Below are positions 1 to 6,548 of a DNA stretch of 8,167 nucleotides, in pieces. Source of the DNA: Nitrospina sp. (lineage in GTDB: Bacteria; Nitrospinota; Nitrospinia; Nitrospinales; VA-1); assembly GCA_003545625.1 (NCBI GenBank), contig DODH01000276.1, forward strand, positions 1 to 8,167, in the 5' to 3' direction. The notes under the pieces were generated by a model that made no database searches, was not told where the DNA came from, and saw only the letters and a list, made by a program, of their open reading frames with translations. Each line of letters starts with the position of its first letter. The first letter of the stretch is position 1. Both the position numbers and the translations under genes were made by a program.

Positions 1-1158
1 GGACAACACCGCCATGACCAGTAGAAAAACAAGTCCCGATTCGACCAGCCCCGAAAACAGTTTTTCAGCCAGCCATAACGCCGCGCCCGATTCCGCCATG
101 ACCTCGCCCAGGCAGATGGCGCCTCCGTACATTAGAACAATGGCCCAGTTGATGTGAGCTTCCACCATTTTCCAGGTTATGAGGTTCAGCACGAACAATA
201 GAACGATGGCAATGATGGCGATGTTGGCGATGCCCAACTGATCGCCATACCCGAACCAGCAAAAAAGCGTGCCTCCCATCACCAGGGCAATACCCTTCTC
301 CTGAAAGGTTACTCGTCCCATGACCAGCGATTTTTGTTTCAACGCTTTTCGAGCTGGTTCGATGTCATGGATATCTGGAGGAAACATAATTTTCAAGGCC
401 AGCCACCCCCCCGCAAACAAGAGTAGCACCAGCGGAAAACTCAACTGAGTATATTTAAGAATTCCCAGGGTTTGTTGCCCGGCCGTGGCTTTTTCCAGCA
501 TCTCTATGCCCAGGGGCACTCTGCCGCCACCGAGCACGGTCATGGCCCCTCCGATGATGCATCCCCAGGCCATAGCAAAATATAAGGACTTACCAAAGAC
601 AGAGTTTTCCCGTTTTAAATTCAAGGACTGTACGATTTCATGGATGATGGGAAACAGGATGACTGCCACCGCGTGTTCGGACATGAAGCACGAGCTGATT
701 CCCGCAAAGCAATAGGTGGCAGTGACCAACCGTCCGGGCGTTTCGCTCCAGTGTTCCATCACCCAGAAGGAAATGCGGGTGCTGAGTCCGCAGGCGATCA
801 TGGATGCCGACAGGATGAAGACCCCCAGTATAAAGAAAACCGCTTTGTTACCAAAATAACTATAAGCCTGGGAGGCATCCATGATTCCAAGAAGCGGAAC
901 TGCCGCGATAGCCAGCAGGCTGGTGATTGACAGGGGAATGAGATTGGTAGACCAAAGACTGACGCAAAGAAAAAAGAGGCAGAGAACTTTATAGCCTTCC
1001 GGTGACAGGTCGCTGGGGCCTTCCTGCGTCAACAATAGCGCAAAAATACCGAAAAACAGAGCCAGGACAATATACCGGCGCAGTCGGTCAAAAAGCACGA
1101 TCCATATGGGGCGTCTATCGATAAAGATCTGCTGGTTTTTAAATTTGGAATCGGCCAT
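1..1158 (-). CDS. SLC13/DASS-family anion permease, C-terminus cut by window edge
   Basis: An inner-membrane, multi-pass secondary transporter of the divalent anion/sodium symporter type, which usually moves dicarboxylates, sulfate or similar anions. Only 386 codons are visible, from an ATG at 1158 to the left edge, with no stop. Hydrophobic segments lie near residues 29-44, 55-92, 105-124, 145-172, 192-210, 238-259, 287-302, 307-328 and 337-358. Two family landmarks support the call: the first hairpin region (SCFMSEHAVAVILFP, 156-170, then GGAMTVLGGGRVP, 203-215), and the second-half segment INWAIVLMYGGAICLGEVM (336-354), which matches the family's W-x-x-x-L-x-x-GGG-x-x-LG pattern. The first SNT motif reads Ser-Glu-His (160-162), and the usual GTPPN loop reads GGGRVP, so the substrate should not be assumed. 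No good Shine-Dalgarno precedes the ATG. It lies 126 bp downstream of rtcB on the same strand. A weak promoter candidate, TTGGCA-17-TATCCC, spans 1276-1248. Family call is firm; substrate unknown. Confidence 0.85.
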   Translation of the reverse strand, partial: MADSKFKNQQIFIDRRPIWIVLFDRLRRYIVLALFFGIFALLLTQEGPSDLSPEGYKVLCLFFLCVSLWSTNLIPLSITSLLAIAAVPLLGIMDASQAYSYFGNKAVFFILGVFILSASMIACGLSTRISFWVMEHWSETPGRLVTATYCFAGISSCFMSEHAVAVILFPIIHEIVQSLNLKRENSVFGKSLYFAMAWGCIIGGAMTVLGGGRVPLGIEMLEKATAGQQTLGILKYTQLSFPLVLLLFAGGWLALKIMFPPDIHDIEPARKALKQKSLVMGRVTFQEKGIALVMGGTLFCWFGYGDQLGIANIAIIAIVLLFVLNLITWKMVEAHINWAIVLMYGGAICLGEVMAESGAALWLAEKLFSGLVESGLVFLLVMAVLS

Positions 1159-1187
1159 TACTATTAAGGTAGTTTCTAAGAATCAAA

Positions 1188-1221
1188 TTTAACTTTCGAT
1201 GATAACCCGTTGATAGTTAAA
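1188..1221. repeat. Short inverted repeat between rtcB and the permease gene
   Basis: TTTAACT at 1188-1194 pairs with AGTTAAA at 1215-1221, leaving a 20-base loop. It sits 30 to 63 bases upstream of the permease ATG in an AT-rich gap. It could be an operator or chance; seven pairs with a long loop is weak evidence. Confidence 0.25.
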
Positions 1222-1284
1222 GAGCTATAATAAAGTTGCGTGGAATCGGGATACTTGTATTTTTTTCAGATGCCAAACTTGAAA

Positions 1285-2490
1285 TCAGTCGCCTTTGATA
1301 TTGACGATTTGTTTCAGGGTGTGCACCACTTCCACCAGGTCTTTCTGGTTGCTCATCACATCATCGATATTTTTGTAGGCAGAAGGTATCTCATCGATGA
1401 TAGCTTTGCGCCGTGACATCTCGACACCTTTTGTTTGATTTTCCAGGTCCTGCATATTGAAATTGTGAAAGGCCTGTTTCCGGCTCATGCGTCGTCCCGC
1501 CCCGTGGGAGCAGGAGTGAAAGGACTCGGCATTGCCCCTGCCTTTTACGATATAGGACCGGGTTCCCATGGAGCCGGGAATGATTCCCCAATCATTTTCC
1601 CTTGCCCGGATGGCCCCCTTGCGGGTGACCCATACCTCTTCCCCGTAGTGGTTCTCCCTCTCGACATAGTTATGATGGCAGTTGATGGCTGATTCCTCGA
1701 CCTGGATATGAGGGAGATAATGTTCCAGTTGGCCGAAGATGAGCGTCATCATGAACCTGCGGTTCAGCGAGGCATATTCCTGTGCCCAGCTTACCGCTTG
1801 AACATAGTCCGTGAAGTTTTGTGTTCCTTCCGACAGGTAGGCGAGGTTTTTATCGGGCAGGTTGATATGATGGATGCGCATATCCTGTTTCGCCCGTTCG
1901 ATGAAGGCCATGCCAATCTTGTTGCCAATACCCCGTGAACCGCTGTGTAGCATGACCCAGATGCGGTCGGTTTCGTCCAGGCAAATTTCAATGAAGTGGT
2001 TGCCACCGCCGAGCGAACCGAGTTGTTGCCGCCATTTTTTTACTTTGACCTGGAACCGTTTTTCGGCATCGTCTTTGAGGAATACATCGATTTCAGCTCT
2101 TGATATAAACGGATTTTGGATTCTCCCCAACTCCATATCTTTTTGATGGCGCGCGCCCGGCCCCAGCGGAATGGTTCTTTCGATACTATGGCGAAGTTTT
2201 GATAAATTGTCCGGCAGGTCTTTGGCATGCAGATTGGTTTTAGCCGCCATCATACCGCAACCGATATCGACCCCGACGGCTGATGGAATGATGGCTTTAA
2301 GGGTGGGGATGACAGAGCCGATCGTACAGCCGATGCCAAGATGCGCATCGGGCATGACAGCAACATGGTGATGAATGATGGGCAGCGATGAAATATTGCG
2401 CAGTTGTTCTTCGGCTTTTTTATCGAGGTCTTCGGTCCATACCTTGACGGGAACACCTTGCTCGGTTTGATATGTTTTCTTTATTGTCAT
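1285..2490 (-). CDS. rtcB: RNA-splicing ligase RtcB
   Basis: A cytoplasmic, manganese- and GTP-dependent RNA ligase that joins 2',3'-cyclic phosphate (3'-phosphate) and 5'-OH RNA ends, used in RNA repair or tRNA splicing. At 401 residues it is full length compared with about 408 for E. coli RtcB. Every signature is present: PDAHLGIGCTIGSVIP (47-62), VGVDIGCGM with metal ligands Asp75 and Cys78 (72-80), GGGNHFIE with Asn164 and His165 (161-168), LHSGSRGIGN with His182 (181-190), NCHHNY with His272-His273 (270-275), and SCSHGAGRRMSR with His329 (326-337), which aligns with the histidine that carries GMP in E. coli (His337). The C-terminus ends in the usual Lys-Gly region. The ATG at 2490 follows GAAGGATGG at about four to seven bases, and that site is inside a hairpin. 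No archease, rtcA or rtcR gene is visible. It is 45 bp downstream of the radical SAM gene, so probably co-transcribed. Confidence 0.97.
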   Translation of the reverse strand: MTIKKTYQTEQGVPVKVWTEDLDKKAEEQLRNISSLPIIHHHVAVMPDAHLGIGCTIGSVIPTLKAIIPSAVGVDIGCGMMAAKTNLHAKDLPDNLSKLRHSIERTIPLGPGARHQKDMELGRIQNPFISRAEIDVFLKDDAEKRFQVKVKKWRQQLGSLGGGNHFIEICLDETDRIWVMLHSGSRGIGNKIGMAFIERAKQDMRIHHINLPDKNLAYLSEGTQNFTDYVQAVSWAQEYASLNRRFMMTLIFGQLEHYLPHIQVEESAINCHHNYVERENHYGEEVWVTRKGAIRARENDWGIIPGSMGTRSYIVKGRGNAESFHSCSHGAGRRMSRKQAFHNFNMQDLENQTKGVEMSRRKAIIDEIPSAYKNIDDVMSNQKDLVEVVHTLKQIVNIKGD

Positions 2491-2493
2491 GGT

Positions 2494-2518
2494 CCATCCT
2501 TCGACTAGATCAGGATGG
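2494..2518 (-). promoter_or_regulatory. Hairpin covering the rtcB ribosome-binding site
   Basis: On the leftward mRNA, CCATCCT (2518-2512) is perfectly complementary to AGGATGG (2500-2494), with an 11-base loop. The 3' arm contains the Shine-Dalgarno-like AAGGATGG and ends three bases before the rtcB ATG. Folding would block ribosome entry. The complementarity is seen directly; the regulatory role is inferred. Confidence 0.5.
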
Positions 2519-2535
2519 CATTATAGGGCAACTTG

Positions 2536-3570
2536 CTATTTAACGAGCAGGGGGTTTTGCAGACTAGTGGGTTTAGCTACTGAGGGTTCGGCTGAAGGGA
2601 CTTGATCGATCACCCACAAATCGCAGGTGCCGCAGGTGTTGCGGTAGTTTTCGCGGAAATGGTCGAACTTTTCATTCTTCCAGATACTGCCCAGGCTACC
2701 GTGCAGGAGATTGCCCATTTTTGCATTGGGCAGGAGGCAGCAAGGGGTCACATCCCCTTCGCGGGTGATGTAGGCATAGTCAAATGTTTTCAGGCAGTAT
2801 TGTCCTGATCGGTGCAACTTCTTCTTCAACAGGCGGTAAACGAATCGGGTCAATCCGCTGGACACCGAATATTGCAACCAGTCGAGCTGGATGCCGCAGG
2901 ACCGGGCAATTTCATCGGCTTTCAGGAAGATGAACCGCTCTTGCTGGGAATCGGGACGCTCTAAATTAGGCCGGAACTGTCGATCAAGCCGGCCCACGTT
3001 GATGATGTCACATCCGATCCGGGCTCCGTAACGGATGACATCGTAGAGATCGTTTTCGCAGCCCATGTGCAGGGTGGCTTGCAGTCTAACCCCCAGGGTT
3101 CCGGGTTTTCTGCCTTTCACCACGGCTTCGATATTTTCATAGACCTTGTTGCTGGTATGCCCCTCGGTAACGGTTTCGTTGCCGTTAACGCTGTCGATGG
3201 AGAAGGTGACCGTATCCACAGCAGAGTTTAAGATGTCGTCTACCATTGAGGGTTTGGTGAACAGGCCGTTGGAAGTGACCATTACTTTATGACCGCGTTC
3301 TTTGCAGTAGGCGATCATGTCGAAAACGCGGGGGTGGATGAAAGGTTCCCCCCATCCGGTCAGGGTGATATCTTCGTGTTGGCCCAATTTATCCACCACG
3401 GTGGTGAAATGGGACCAACTCATATGTTCCAGTTCGATGCCGAGGTCCTCCCTCTGGCACATAGGACAATCCATATTGCAACGATTGGTGATTTCGATCT
3501 GGATCTGCCTGGGGCGTAGAGGAATTTTATAACGCAACCGGTCGATGGTTTCTTTGATGAGTCCGATCAT
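2536..3570 (-). CDS. Radical SAM protein with C-terminal SPASM/Twitch-like domain
   Basis: A cytoplasmic iron-sulfur enzyme that uses S-adenosylmethionine to start radical chemistry; its substrate is unknown. Numbered from the ATG at 3570 (344 residues), the radical SAM motif is CNMDCPMC (31-38), the CX3CX2C cluster. It is followed by a GWGEP (72-76) 'GGE'-type SAM-binding motif and TSNGLF (99-104). The C-terminal part has Cys259, a Cys277-Cys278 pair, and CGTC (Cys313, Cys316), fitting one auxiliary Fe-S cluster of the SPASM/Twitch kind rather than the usual two. A Lys-rich stretch lies near 249-252. Upstream in frame is a TTG at 3585 (349 residues). Neither start has a clear Shine-Dalgarno; ATG was chosen by codon preference and because conserved sequence begins about 20 residues later. 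It is first in a leftward set with rtcB and the permease. Relatives include PqqE/MoaA-like maturases, but no peptide precursor is evident nearby. Confidence 0.88.
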   Translation of the reverse strand: MIGLIKETIDRLRYKIPLRPRQIQIEITNRCNMDCPMCQREDLGIELEHMSWSHFTTVVDKLGQHEDITLTGWGEPFIHPRVFDMIAYCKERGHKVMVTSNGLFTKPSMVDDILNSAVDTVTFSIDSVNGNETVTEGHTSNKVYENIEAVVKGRKPGTLGVRLQATLHMGCENDLYDVIRYGARIGCDIINVGRLDRQFRPNLERPDSQQERFIFLKADEIARSCGIQLDWLQYSVSSGLTRFVYRLLKKKLHRSGQYCLKTFDYAYITREGDVTPCCLLPNAKMGNLLHGSLGSIWKNEKFDHFRENYRNTCGTCDLWVIDQVPSAEPSVAKPTSLQNPLLVK

Positions 3571-3590
3571 TTTATTTTTTGGCAAGCGGG

Positions 3591-3625
3591 CTGTTTAAAA
3601 GGCTAGCACTGTTTAAAAGGCTGGC
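3591..3625. repeat. Tandem 17-bp direct repeat in the divergent intergenic region
   Basis: CTGTTTAAAAGGCTAGC (3591-3607) is followed by CTGTTTAAAAGGCTGGC (3609-3625), identical at 16 of 17 positions and spaced 18 bp start to start. The core TTTAAA is itself palindromic. It sits 21-55 bases upstream of the radical SAM ATG, inside its likely leader. It may be a paired protein-binding site, or a local duplication without function. Confidence 0.55.
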
Positions 3626-3635
3626 TGTTAAGTTC

Positions 3636-3664
3636 ATTTTACGTGAAAAAACCGGTGAAATAAA
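3636..3664 (-). promoter_or_regulatory. Candidate leftward sigma70-type promoter for the radical SAM gene
   Basis: Reading leftward, TTTATT (3664-3659), a 17-base spacer and TAAAAT (3641-3636) resemble -35 and -10 boxes. The -10 matches TATAAT at five of six positions, the -35 only weakly. Transcription would start near 3629, placing the 17-bp tandem repeat in the leader. The surrounding AT-rich DNA makes chance matches easy. Confidence 0.3.
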
Positions 3665-3690
3665 AATTTTATATAGTTTGGTGGTTTTCA

Positions 3691-3741
3691 ATGGTATCTT
3701 ACCTATTCATAACCTTTTCGGAACTTAAAAAGAGAAACTGA
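3691..3741 (+). other. Possible 16-residue leader ORF upstream of leuC
   Basis: A short ORF, MVSYLFITFSELKKRN, begins at the ATG at 3691, six bases after a GGTGG ribosome-site-like sequence, and stops at 3741, 44 bases before leuC. It contains two Leu codons (CTA, CTT) and two Ile/Val codons. Leucine operons often carry leader peptides for attenuation, but those usually have a run of Leu codons, absent here. A competing promoter candidate, TTTTCA-17-CATAAC (3685-3713), would start transcription after this ATG and exclude it. Confidence 0.2.
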
Positions 3742-3749
3742 AGCCATCT

Positions 3750-3766
3750 GCGGGTTTATTATCCGC
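3750..3766 (+). promoter_or_regulatory. Small stem-loop in the leuC leader
   Basis: GCGG (3750-3753) pairs with CCGC (3763-3766), with an extra G-T pair inside and a seven-base loop. It is followed by TTTG, too short a T run for a convincing terminator, and lies just upstream of the leuC ribosome site. It could be an attenuator remnant or chance. Confidence 0.2.
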
Positions 3767-3785
3767 TTTGTGAGGGACTTGTTTA

Positions 3786-5087
3786 ATGGGGATGACGATT
3801 ACAGAAAAGATTTTAGCCGCGCATGCGGGTAAAGAGTCGGTTCAGCCAGGCGACAATATCTGGGTGAACGCGGATGTGCTGATGACGCATGATGTTTGCG
3901 GACCGGGTACCTTCGCGATTTTTAAAAAGCAGTTTGGCGAAAACGCCAAAGTATGGGACCGGGACAAGGTGGTGATCATTCCCGATCATTTTATTTTTAC
4001 CAAGGATACCCATGCCAACAGGAATATAGATATCCTTCGCCAGTTTGTGAAGGAGCAATCTCTGCCACATTATTTTGATGTCGGGACCGATAATTATAAA
4101 GGAGTCTGCCACATTGCGCTGGCCCAGGAAGGATTCAACCGGCCCGGTGACGTTTTGTTTGGCACGGACTCCCACACCAGCACATCCGGTGCCTTCGGCA
4201 TGTTTTCCACCGGAATCGGCAATACAGATGCAGCATTTATTCTGGGTACCGGAAAGCTCTGGGTCAGGGTTCCAGAAACGATGTGCTTTGAGTTCATCGG
4301 TACTTTTCCCGAGCATGTAATGGCCAAGGATGTGATCCTCACCGTTATTGGCGATATCGGGGTGGATGGGGCGACCTATCGGGCAATGGAATGGCGGGGT
4401 GACGCGGTCATGAAGCTTTCCATGGAAGAACGGATGACCCTCTGCAACATGGCGATTGAAGCGGGCGGGAAAAACGGTATCATCGAAGCGGATGATGTGA
4501 CCCTCGACTATGTCCGGCAGAGAACCGATGCGCCTTATAAAATTTACCGTTCTGATGACGATGCACAGTATTTTTTTAAGAAAACCTACAATGCCAGCGA
4601 GATGGAACCGATTGTGGCGAAACCGCATTCTCCTGATAACAAGGCCAAGGTCAGCGAGTGCCTGGATGTGAAACTCGATCGGGCTTATATCGGTTCCTGT
4701 ACGGGTGGTAAAATCACCGATTTCAGGGCGGCGGCCCGGCTTCTGAAAGGCAAGAAAGTGAAGATTGACACCTTCATTGTGCCAGCGACCCGTGAAGTGG
4801 AGCAGGATTTGTATAAGGAAAAAATAGGTGGTGAAACATTGATGGATATTTTTAAAAATGCCGGGGCCTACCTGGGTGATCCCTCTTGCGCGGCATGTCT
4901 TGGAGGACCCAAAGACACCTTCGGCCGGGCCAAGGACAACCAGGTAGTGATCTCGACCACCAACCGGAACTTCCCCGGCCGGATGGGATCCAAACAGGCT
5001 TATGTTTATCTGGCTTCGCCTTACACGGCGGCGGCTTCTGCCCTGACTGGGCACATTACCAATCCCGCGGAATTTATCAATAATTAA
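3786..5087 (+). CDS. leuC: 3-isopropylmalate dehydratase large subunit
   Basis: The catalytic [4Fe-4S] subunit of isopropylmalate isomerase, which converts 2-isopropylmalate to 3-isopropylmalate in leucine synthesis together with LeuD; cytoplasmic. The protein is 433 residues, complete, of the shorter two-subunit class. Aconitase-family motifs: GTDSHTSTSGAFGMFSTGIGNTD spans 126-148; cluster ligands are Cys305 in YIGSCTGG (301-308) and Cys368/Cys371 in SCAACLGG (367-374). NRNFPGRMGS (393-402) supplies substrate-contact arginines. The GSCTGGK form, the STTNRNFPGRMG block and the ending YLASPYTAAASALTG resemble, as I remember them, plant chloroplast LeuC (IIL1). GAGGG nine bases before the ATG at 3786 supports this start over the Met two codons later. 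leuD follows after 16 bp. Homoaconitase is the main alternative, and the LeuD loop argues against it. A long open frame lies antisense to this gene and is treated as a shadow. Confidence 0.95.
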   Translation: MGMTITEKILAAHAGKESVQPGDNIWVNADVLMTHDVCGPGTFAIFKKQFGENAKVWDRDKVVIIPDHFIFTKDTHANRNIDILRQFVKEQSLPHYFDVGTDNYKGVCHIALAQEGFNRPGDVLFGTDSHTSTSGAFGMFSTGIGNTDAAFILGTGKLWVRVPETMCFEFIGTFPEHVMAKDVILTVIGDIGVDGATYRAMEWRGDAVMKLSMEERMTLCNMAIEAGGKNGIIEADDVTLDYVRQRTDAPYKIYRSDDDAQYFFKKTYNASEMEPIVAKPHSPDNKAKVSECLDVKLDRAYIGSCTGGKITDFRAAARLLKGKKVKIDTFIVPATREVEQDLYKEKIGGETLMDIFKNAGAYLGDPSCAACLGGPKDTFGRAKDNQVVISTTNRNFPGRMGSKQAYVYLASPYTAAASALTGHITNPAEFINN

Positions 5088-5103
5088 ATCTTCAAATAAA
5101 TAA

Positions 5104-5685
5104 ATGAATAAAGTGATTGAAGGCATTGCTTATGTCCTGGGGAATGATATTGATACGGATCAGATCATTCCTGCTGAGCATCTGGTGTACAGTTTGAGTG
5201 ATCCTGAAGAGCGCAAGCACTACGGCCAATTTGCCTTATCAGGAGTTCCGGTTAACCAGGCGGGTCTGCCAGAGGGAAACATCCCTTTTACTGAAAATGG
5301 GCAGAGTGAGTCGAAATATTCCATCATCATTGGCGGAAAAAATTTTGGTTGCGGGTCCTCCCGTGAGCACGCTCCTGCCTGTATGGAGATCGCCGGAGTT
5401 CGGGCGGTCATCGCGGAATCGTATGCGCGCATTTTTTACCGCAATTCGGTGGATGGTGGGTTCTTCATTCCGTTTGAATGTGCCACGCGCCTGGTTGAAG
5501 AGATTAAAACGGGTGATGACCTGATCATTGATTTGAATGTGAATACGATCACCAACCGGTCCAGCAATAAAACTTATGATCTGAAATCGCTGGGTGAGGT
5601 GATTGATATTATCGAAGCGGGGGATATTTTTGAATACGCCCGTAAGACGGGAATGATTCCATCCACTGGTCGTGGTGGCAACTAG
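5104..5685 (+). CDS. leuD: 3-isopropylmalate dehydratase small subunit
   Basis: The swivelling small subunit that completes the isopropylmalate isomerase active site with LeuC. It has 193 residues and is complete. Visible motifs: GNDIDTDQIIP (13-23), the substrate-specificity loop HLVYS (26-30), NFGCGSSREHAP (80-91) and SYARIFYRNS (106-115), ending in IFEYARKTGMIPS (175-187). Val28 is the residue type known for isopropylmalate-specific small subunits; archaeal homoaconitase has Arg at this place (YLRT versus YLVY in Methanocaldococcus), so isopropylmalate is the likelier substrate. The insert around 31-70 and the ending resemble the plant small subunit. There is no Shine-Dalgarno before the ATG: the 16-bp gap after leuC is almost all A and T. 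Translation probably depends on coupling to leuC or on the unstructured leader. leuA and leuB are not in the window. Confidence 0.95.
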   Translation: MNKVIEGIAYVLGNDIDTDQIIPAEHLVYSLSDPEERKHYGQFALSGVPVNQAGLPEGNIPFTENGQSESKYSIIIGGKNFGCGSSREHAPACMEIAGVRAVIAESYARIFYRNSVDGGFFIPFECATRLVEEIKTGDDLIIDLNVNTITNRSSNKTYDLKSLGEVIDIIEAGDIFEYARKTGMIPSTGRGGN

Positions 5686-5728
5686 CAGTAAAAAGCTATT
5701 GTAGGTTACGAGCGGAGGTACTCTGCAG

Positions 5729-6532
5729 ATGAAAATGGGTTTTGAAAAAAAATTTCACTATGTGAGGTTTTTCCTGATTGCTTTTTTGTTTTCGGGTGTC
5801 TTTGGGGTTTTTAAAGTATCCGCGGGGGAGACCGTCCTGGTTCCCGAAGGCCCCTTTATTATGGGGAGTTCCGAGGAAGATATTCAATGGGCGGTGAGGC
5901 AGTTTCATTCCGAGTCCCTGGACTGGTATCGCGATGAGACTCCGGCACATACGGTGACCTTGCCCGCTTTCCATATTGACAAGTATGAGGTCACTGTGGG
6001 TGATTACGCGTTATATACGGAAGCGACGGGCAAACCGCCTCCGCGTGAATTTGAAAATCCCCGATTGAATCATCCTAACCAGCCGGTGGTGAGTGTTCCC
6101 TGGCGACAAGCGAAGGATTATTGCCTCTGGGCGAAAAAACGCCTGCCAACAGAAGCGGAATGGGAAAAGGCGGCACGGGGCACCGATGCCCGGCATTATC
6201 CCTGGGGCAACGAACCGGACGCTCTCAACGCCAATATTCGTGGAATGGGTGACAATTACCGCAACACCAGTCCGGTAGGCAAGTTTCCGGAGGGGGCCAG
6301 CCCTTATGGGGTGATGGATATGTCGGGGAATGTCTGGGAGTGGACCGAGGACTGGTATCAACCCTATTCGGGTAACGAATATGATAACGATTTCTATGGC
6401 GAAAAATTTAAAGTGATGAAAGGCGGATCCTGGTATTCCAACCAGGATCTGGCTCGCCCGGCGGTTCGTGGTAAAGCGTTTCCGGACCAGAAAAAAAATT
6501 ATATTGGGTTTCGCTGTGTTGCTTCGAAATAA
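5729..6532 (+). CDS. Exported SUMF1/FGE-fold protein without FGE catalytic cysteines
   Basis: A 267-residue protein with a Sec-type signal peptide (basic start, hydrophobic 14-28, likely cleavage after Val-Ser-Ala at 30-32), so periplasmic or secreted. The rest is one SUMF1 domain: GPFIMGSS (41-48), KYEVTVGDY (85-93), PVVSVPWRQAKDYCLW (119-134), RLPTEAEWEKAARG (138-151), YPWGNEP (157-163), GVMDMSGNVWEW (194-205), VMKGGSW (229-235) and IGFRC (259-263). Formylglycine-generating enzyme needs two cysteines shortly after the GGSW block. Here only Cys132 and Cys263 exist, so it is unlikely to activate sulfatases, and no sulfatase is nearby. Other family members are iron oxidases, carbohydrate or ligand binders; the role is unknown. 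GGAGG ten bases before the ATG supports the start. It lies 43 bp after leuD and 16 bp before the LRR gene, which suggests it works with the latter. Confidence 0.9.
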   Translation: MKMGFEKKFHYVRFFLIAFLFSGVFGVFKVSAGETVLVPEGPFIMGSSEEDIQWAVRQFHSESLDWYRDETPAHTVTLPAFHIDKYEVTVGDYALYTEATGKPPPREFENPRLNHPNQPVVSVPWRQAKDYCLWAKKRLPTEAEWEKAARGTDARHYPWGNEPDALNANIRGMGDNYRNTSPVGKFPEGASPYGVMDMSGNVWEWTEDWYQPYSGNEYDNDFYGEKFKVMKGGSWYSNQDLARPAVRGKAFPDQKKNYIGFRCVASK

Positions 6533-6548
6533 AAAGGAGATTTCTATC

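Noticed and set aside
485..930. Two rightward open frames opposite the permease
   Set aside because: The leftward frame encodes a continuous hydrophobic permease with family motifs; these are its shadows.
3813..5126. A 437-codon open frame antisense to leuC
   Set aside because: It covers a confidently assigned gene on the other strand, shows no family motif, and its composition (His, Arg, Ile, Phe-rich) is what mirrored codons of leuC give. No ribosome site supports its start.
3786..5685. Homoaconitase/aconitase instead of isopropylmalate dehydratase
   Set aside because: The split two-subunit form and Val at the LeuD specificity-loop position favour isopropylmalate; homoaconitase small subunits have Arg there.
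5729..6532. Calling this protein a true formylglycine-generating enzyme
   Set aside because: The two cysteines needed near the GGSW block are absent and no sulfatase gene is in the window.
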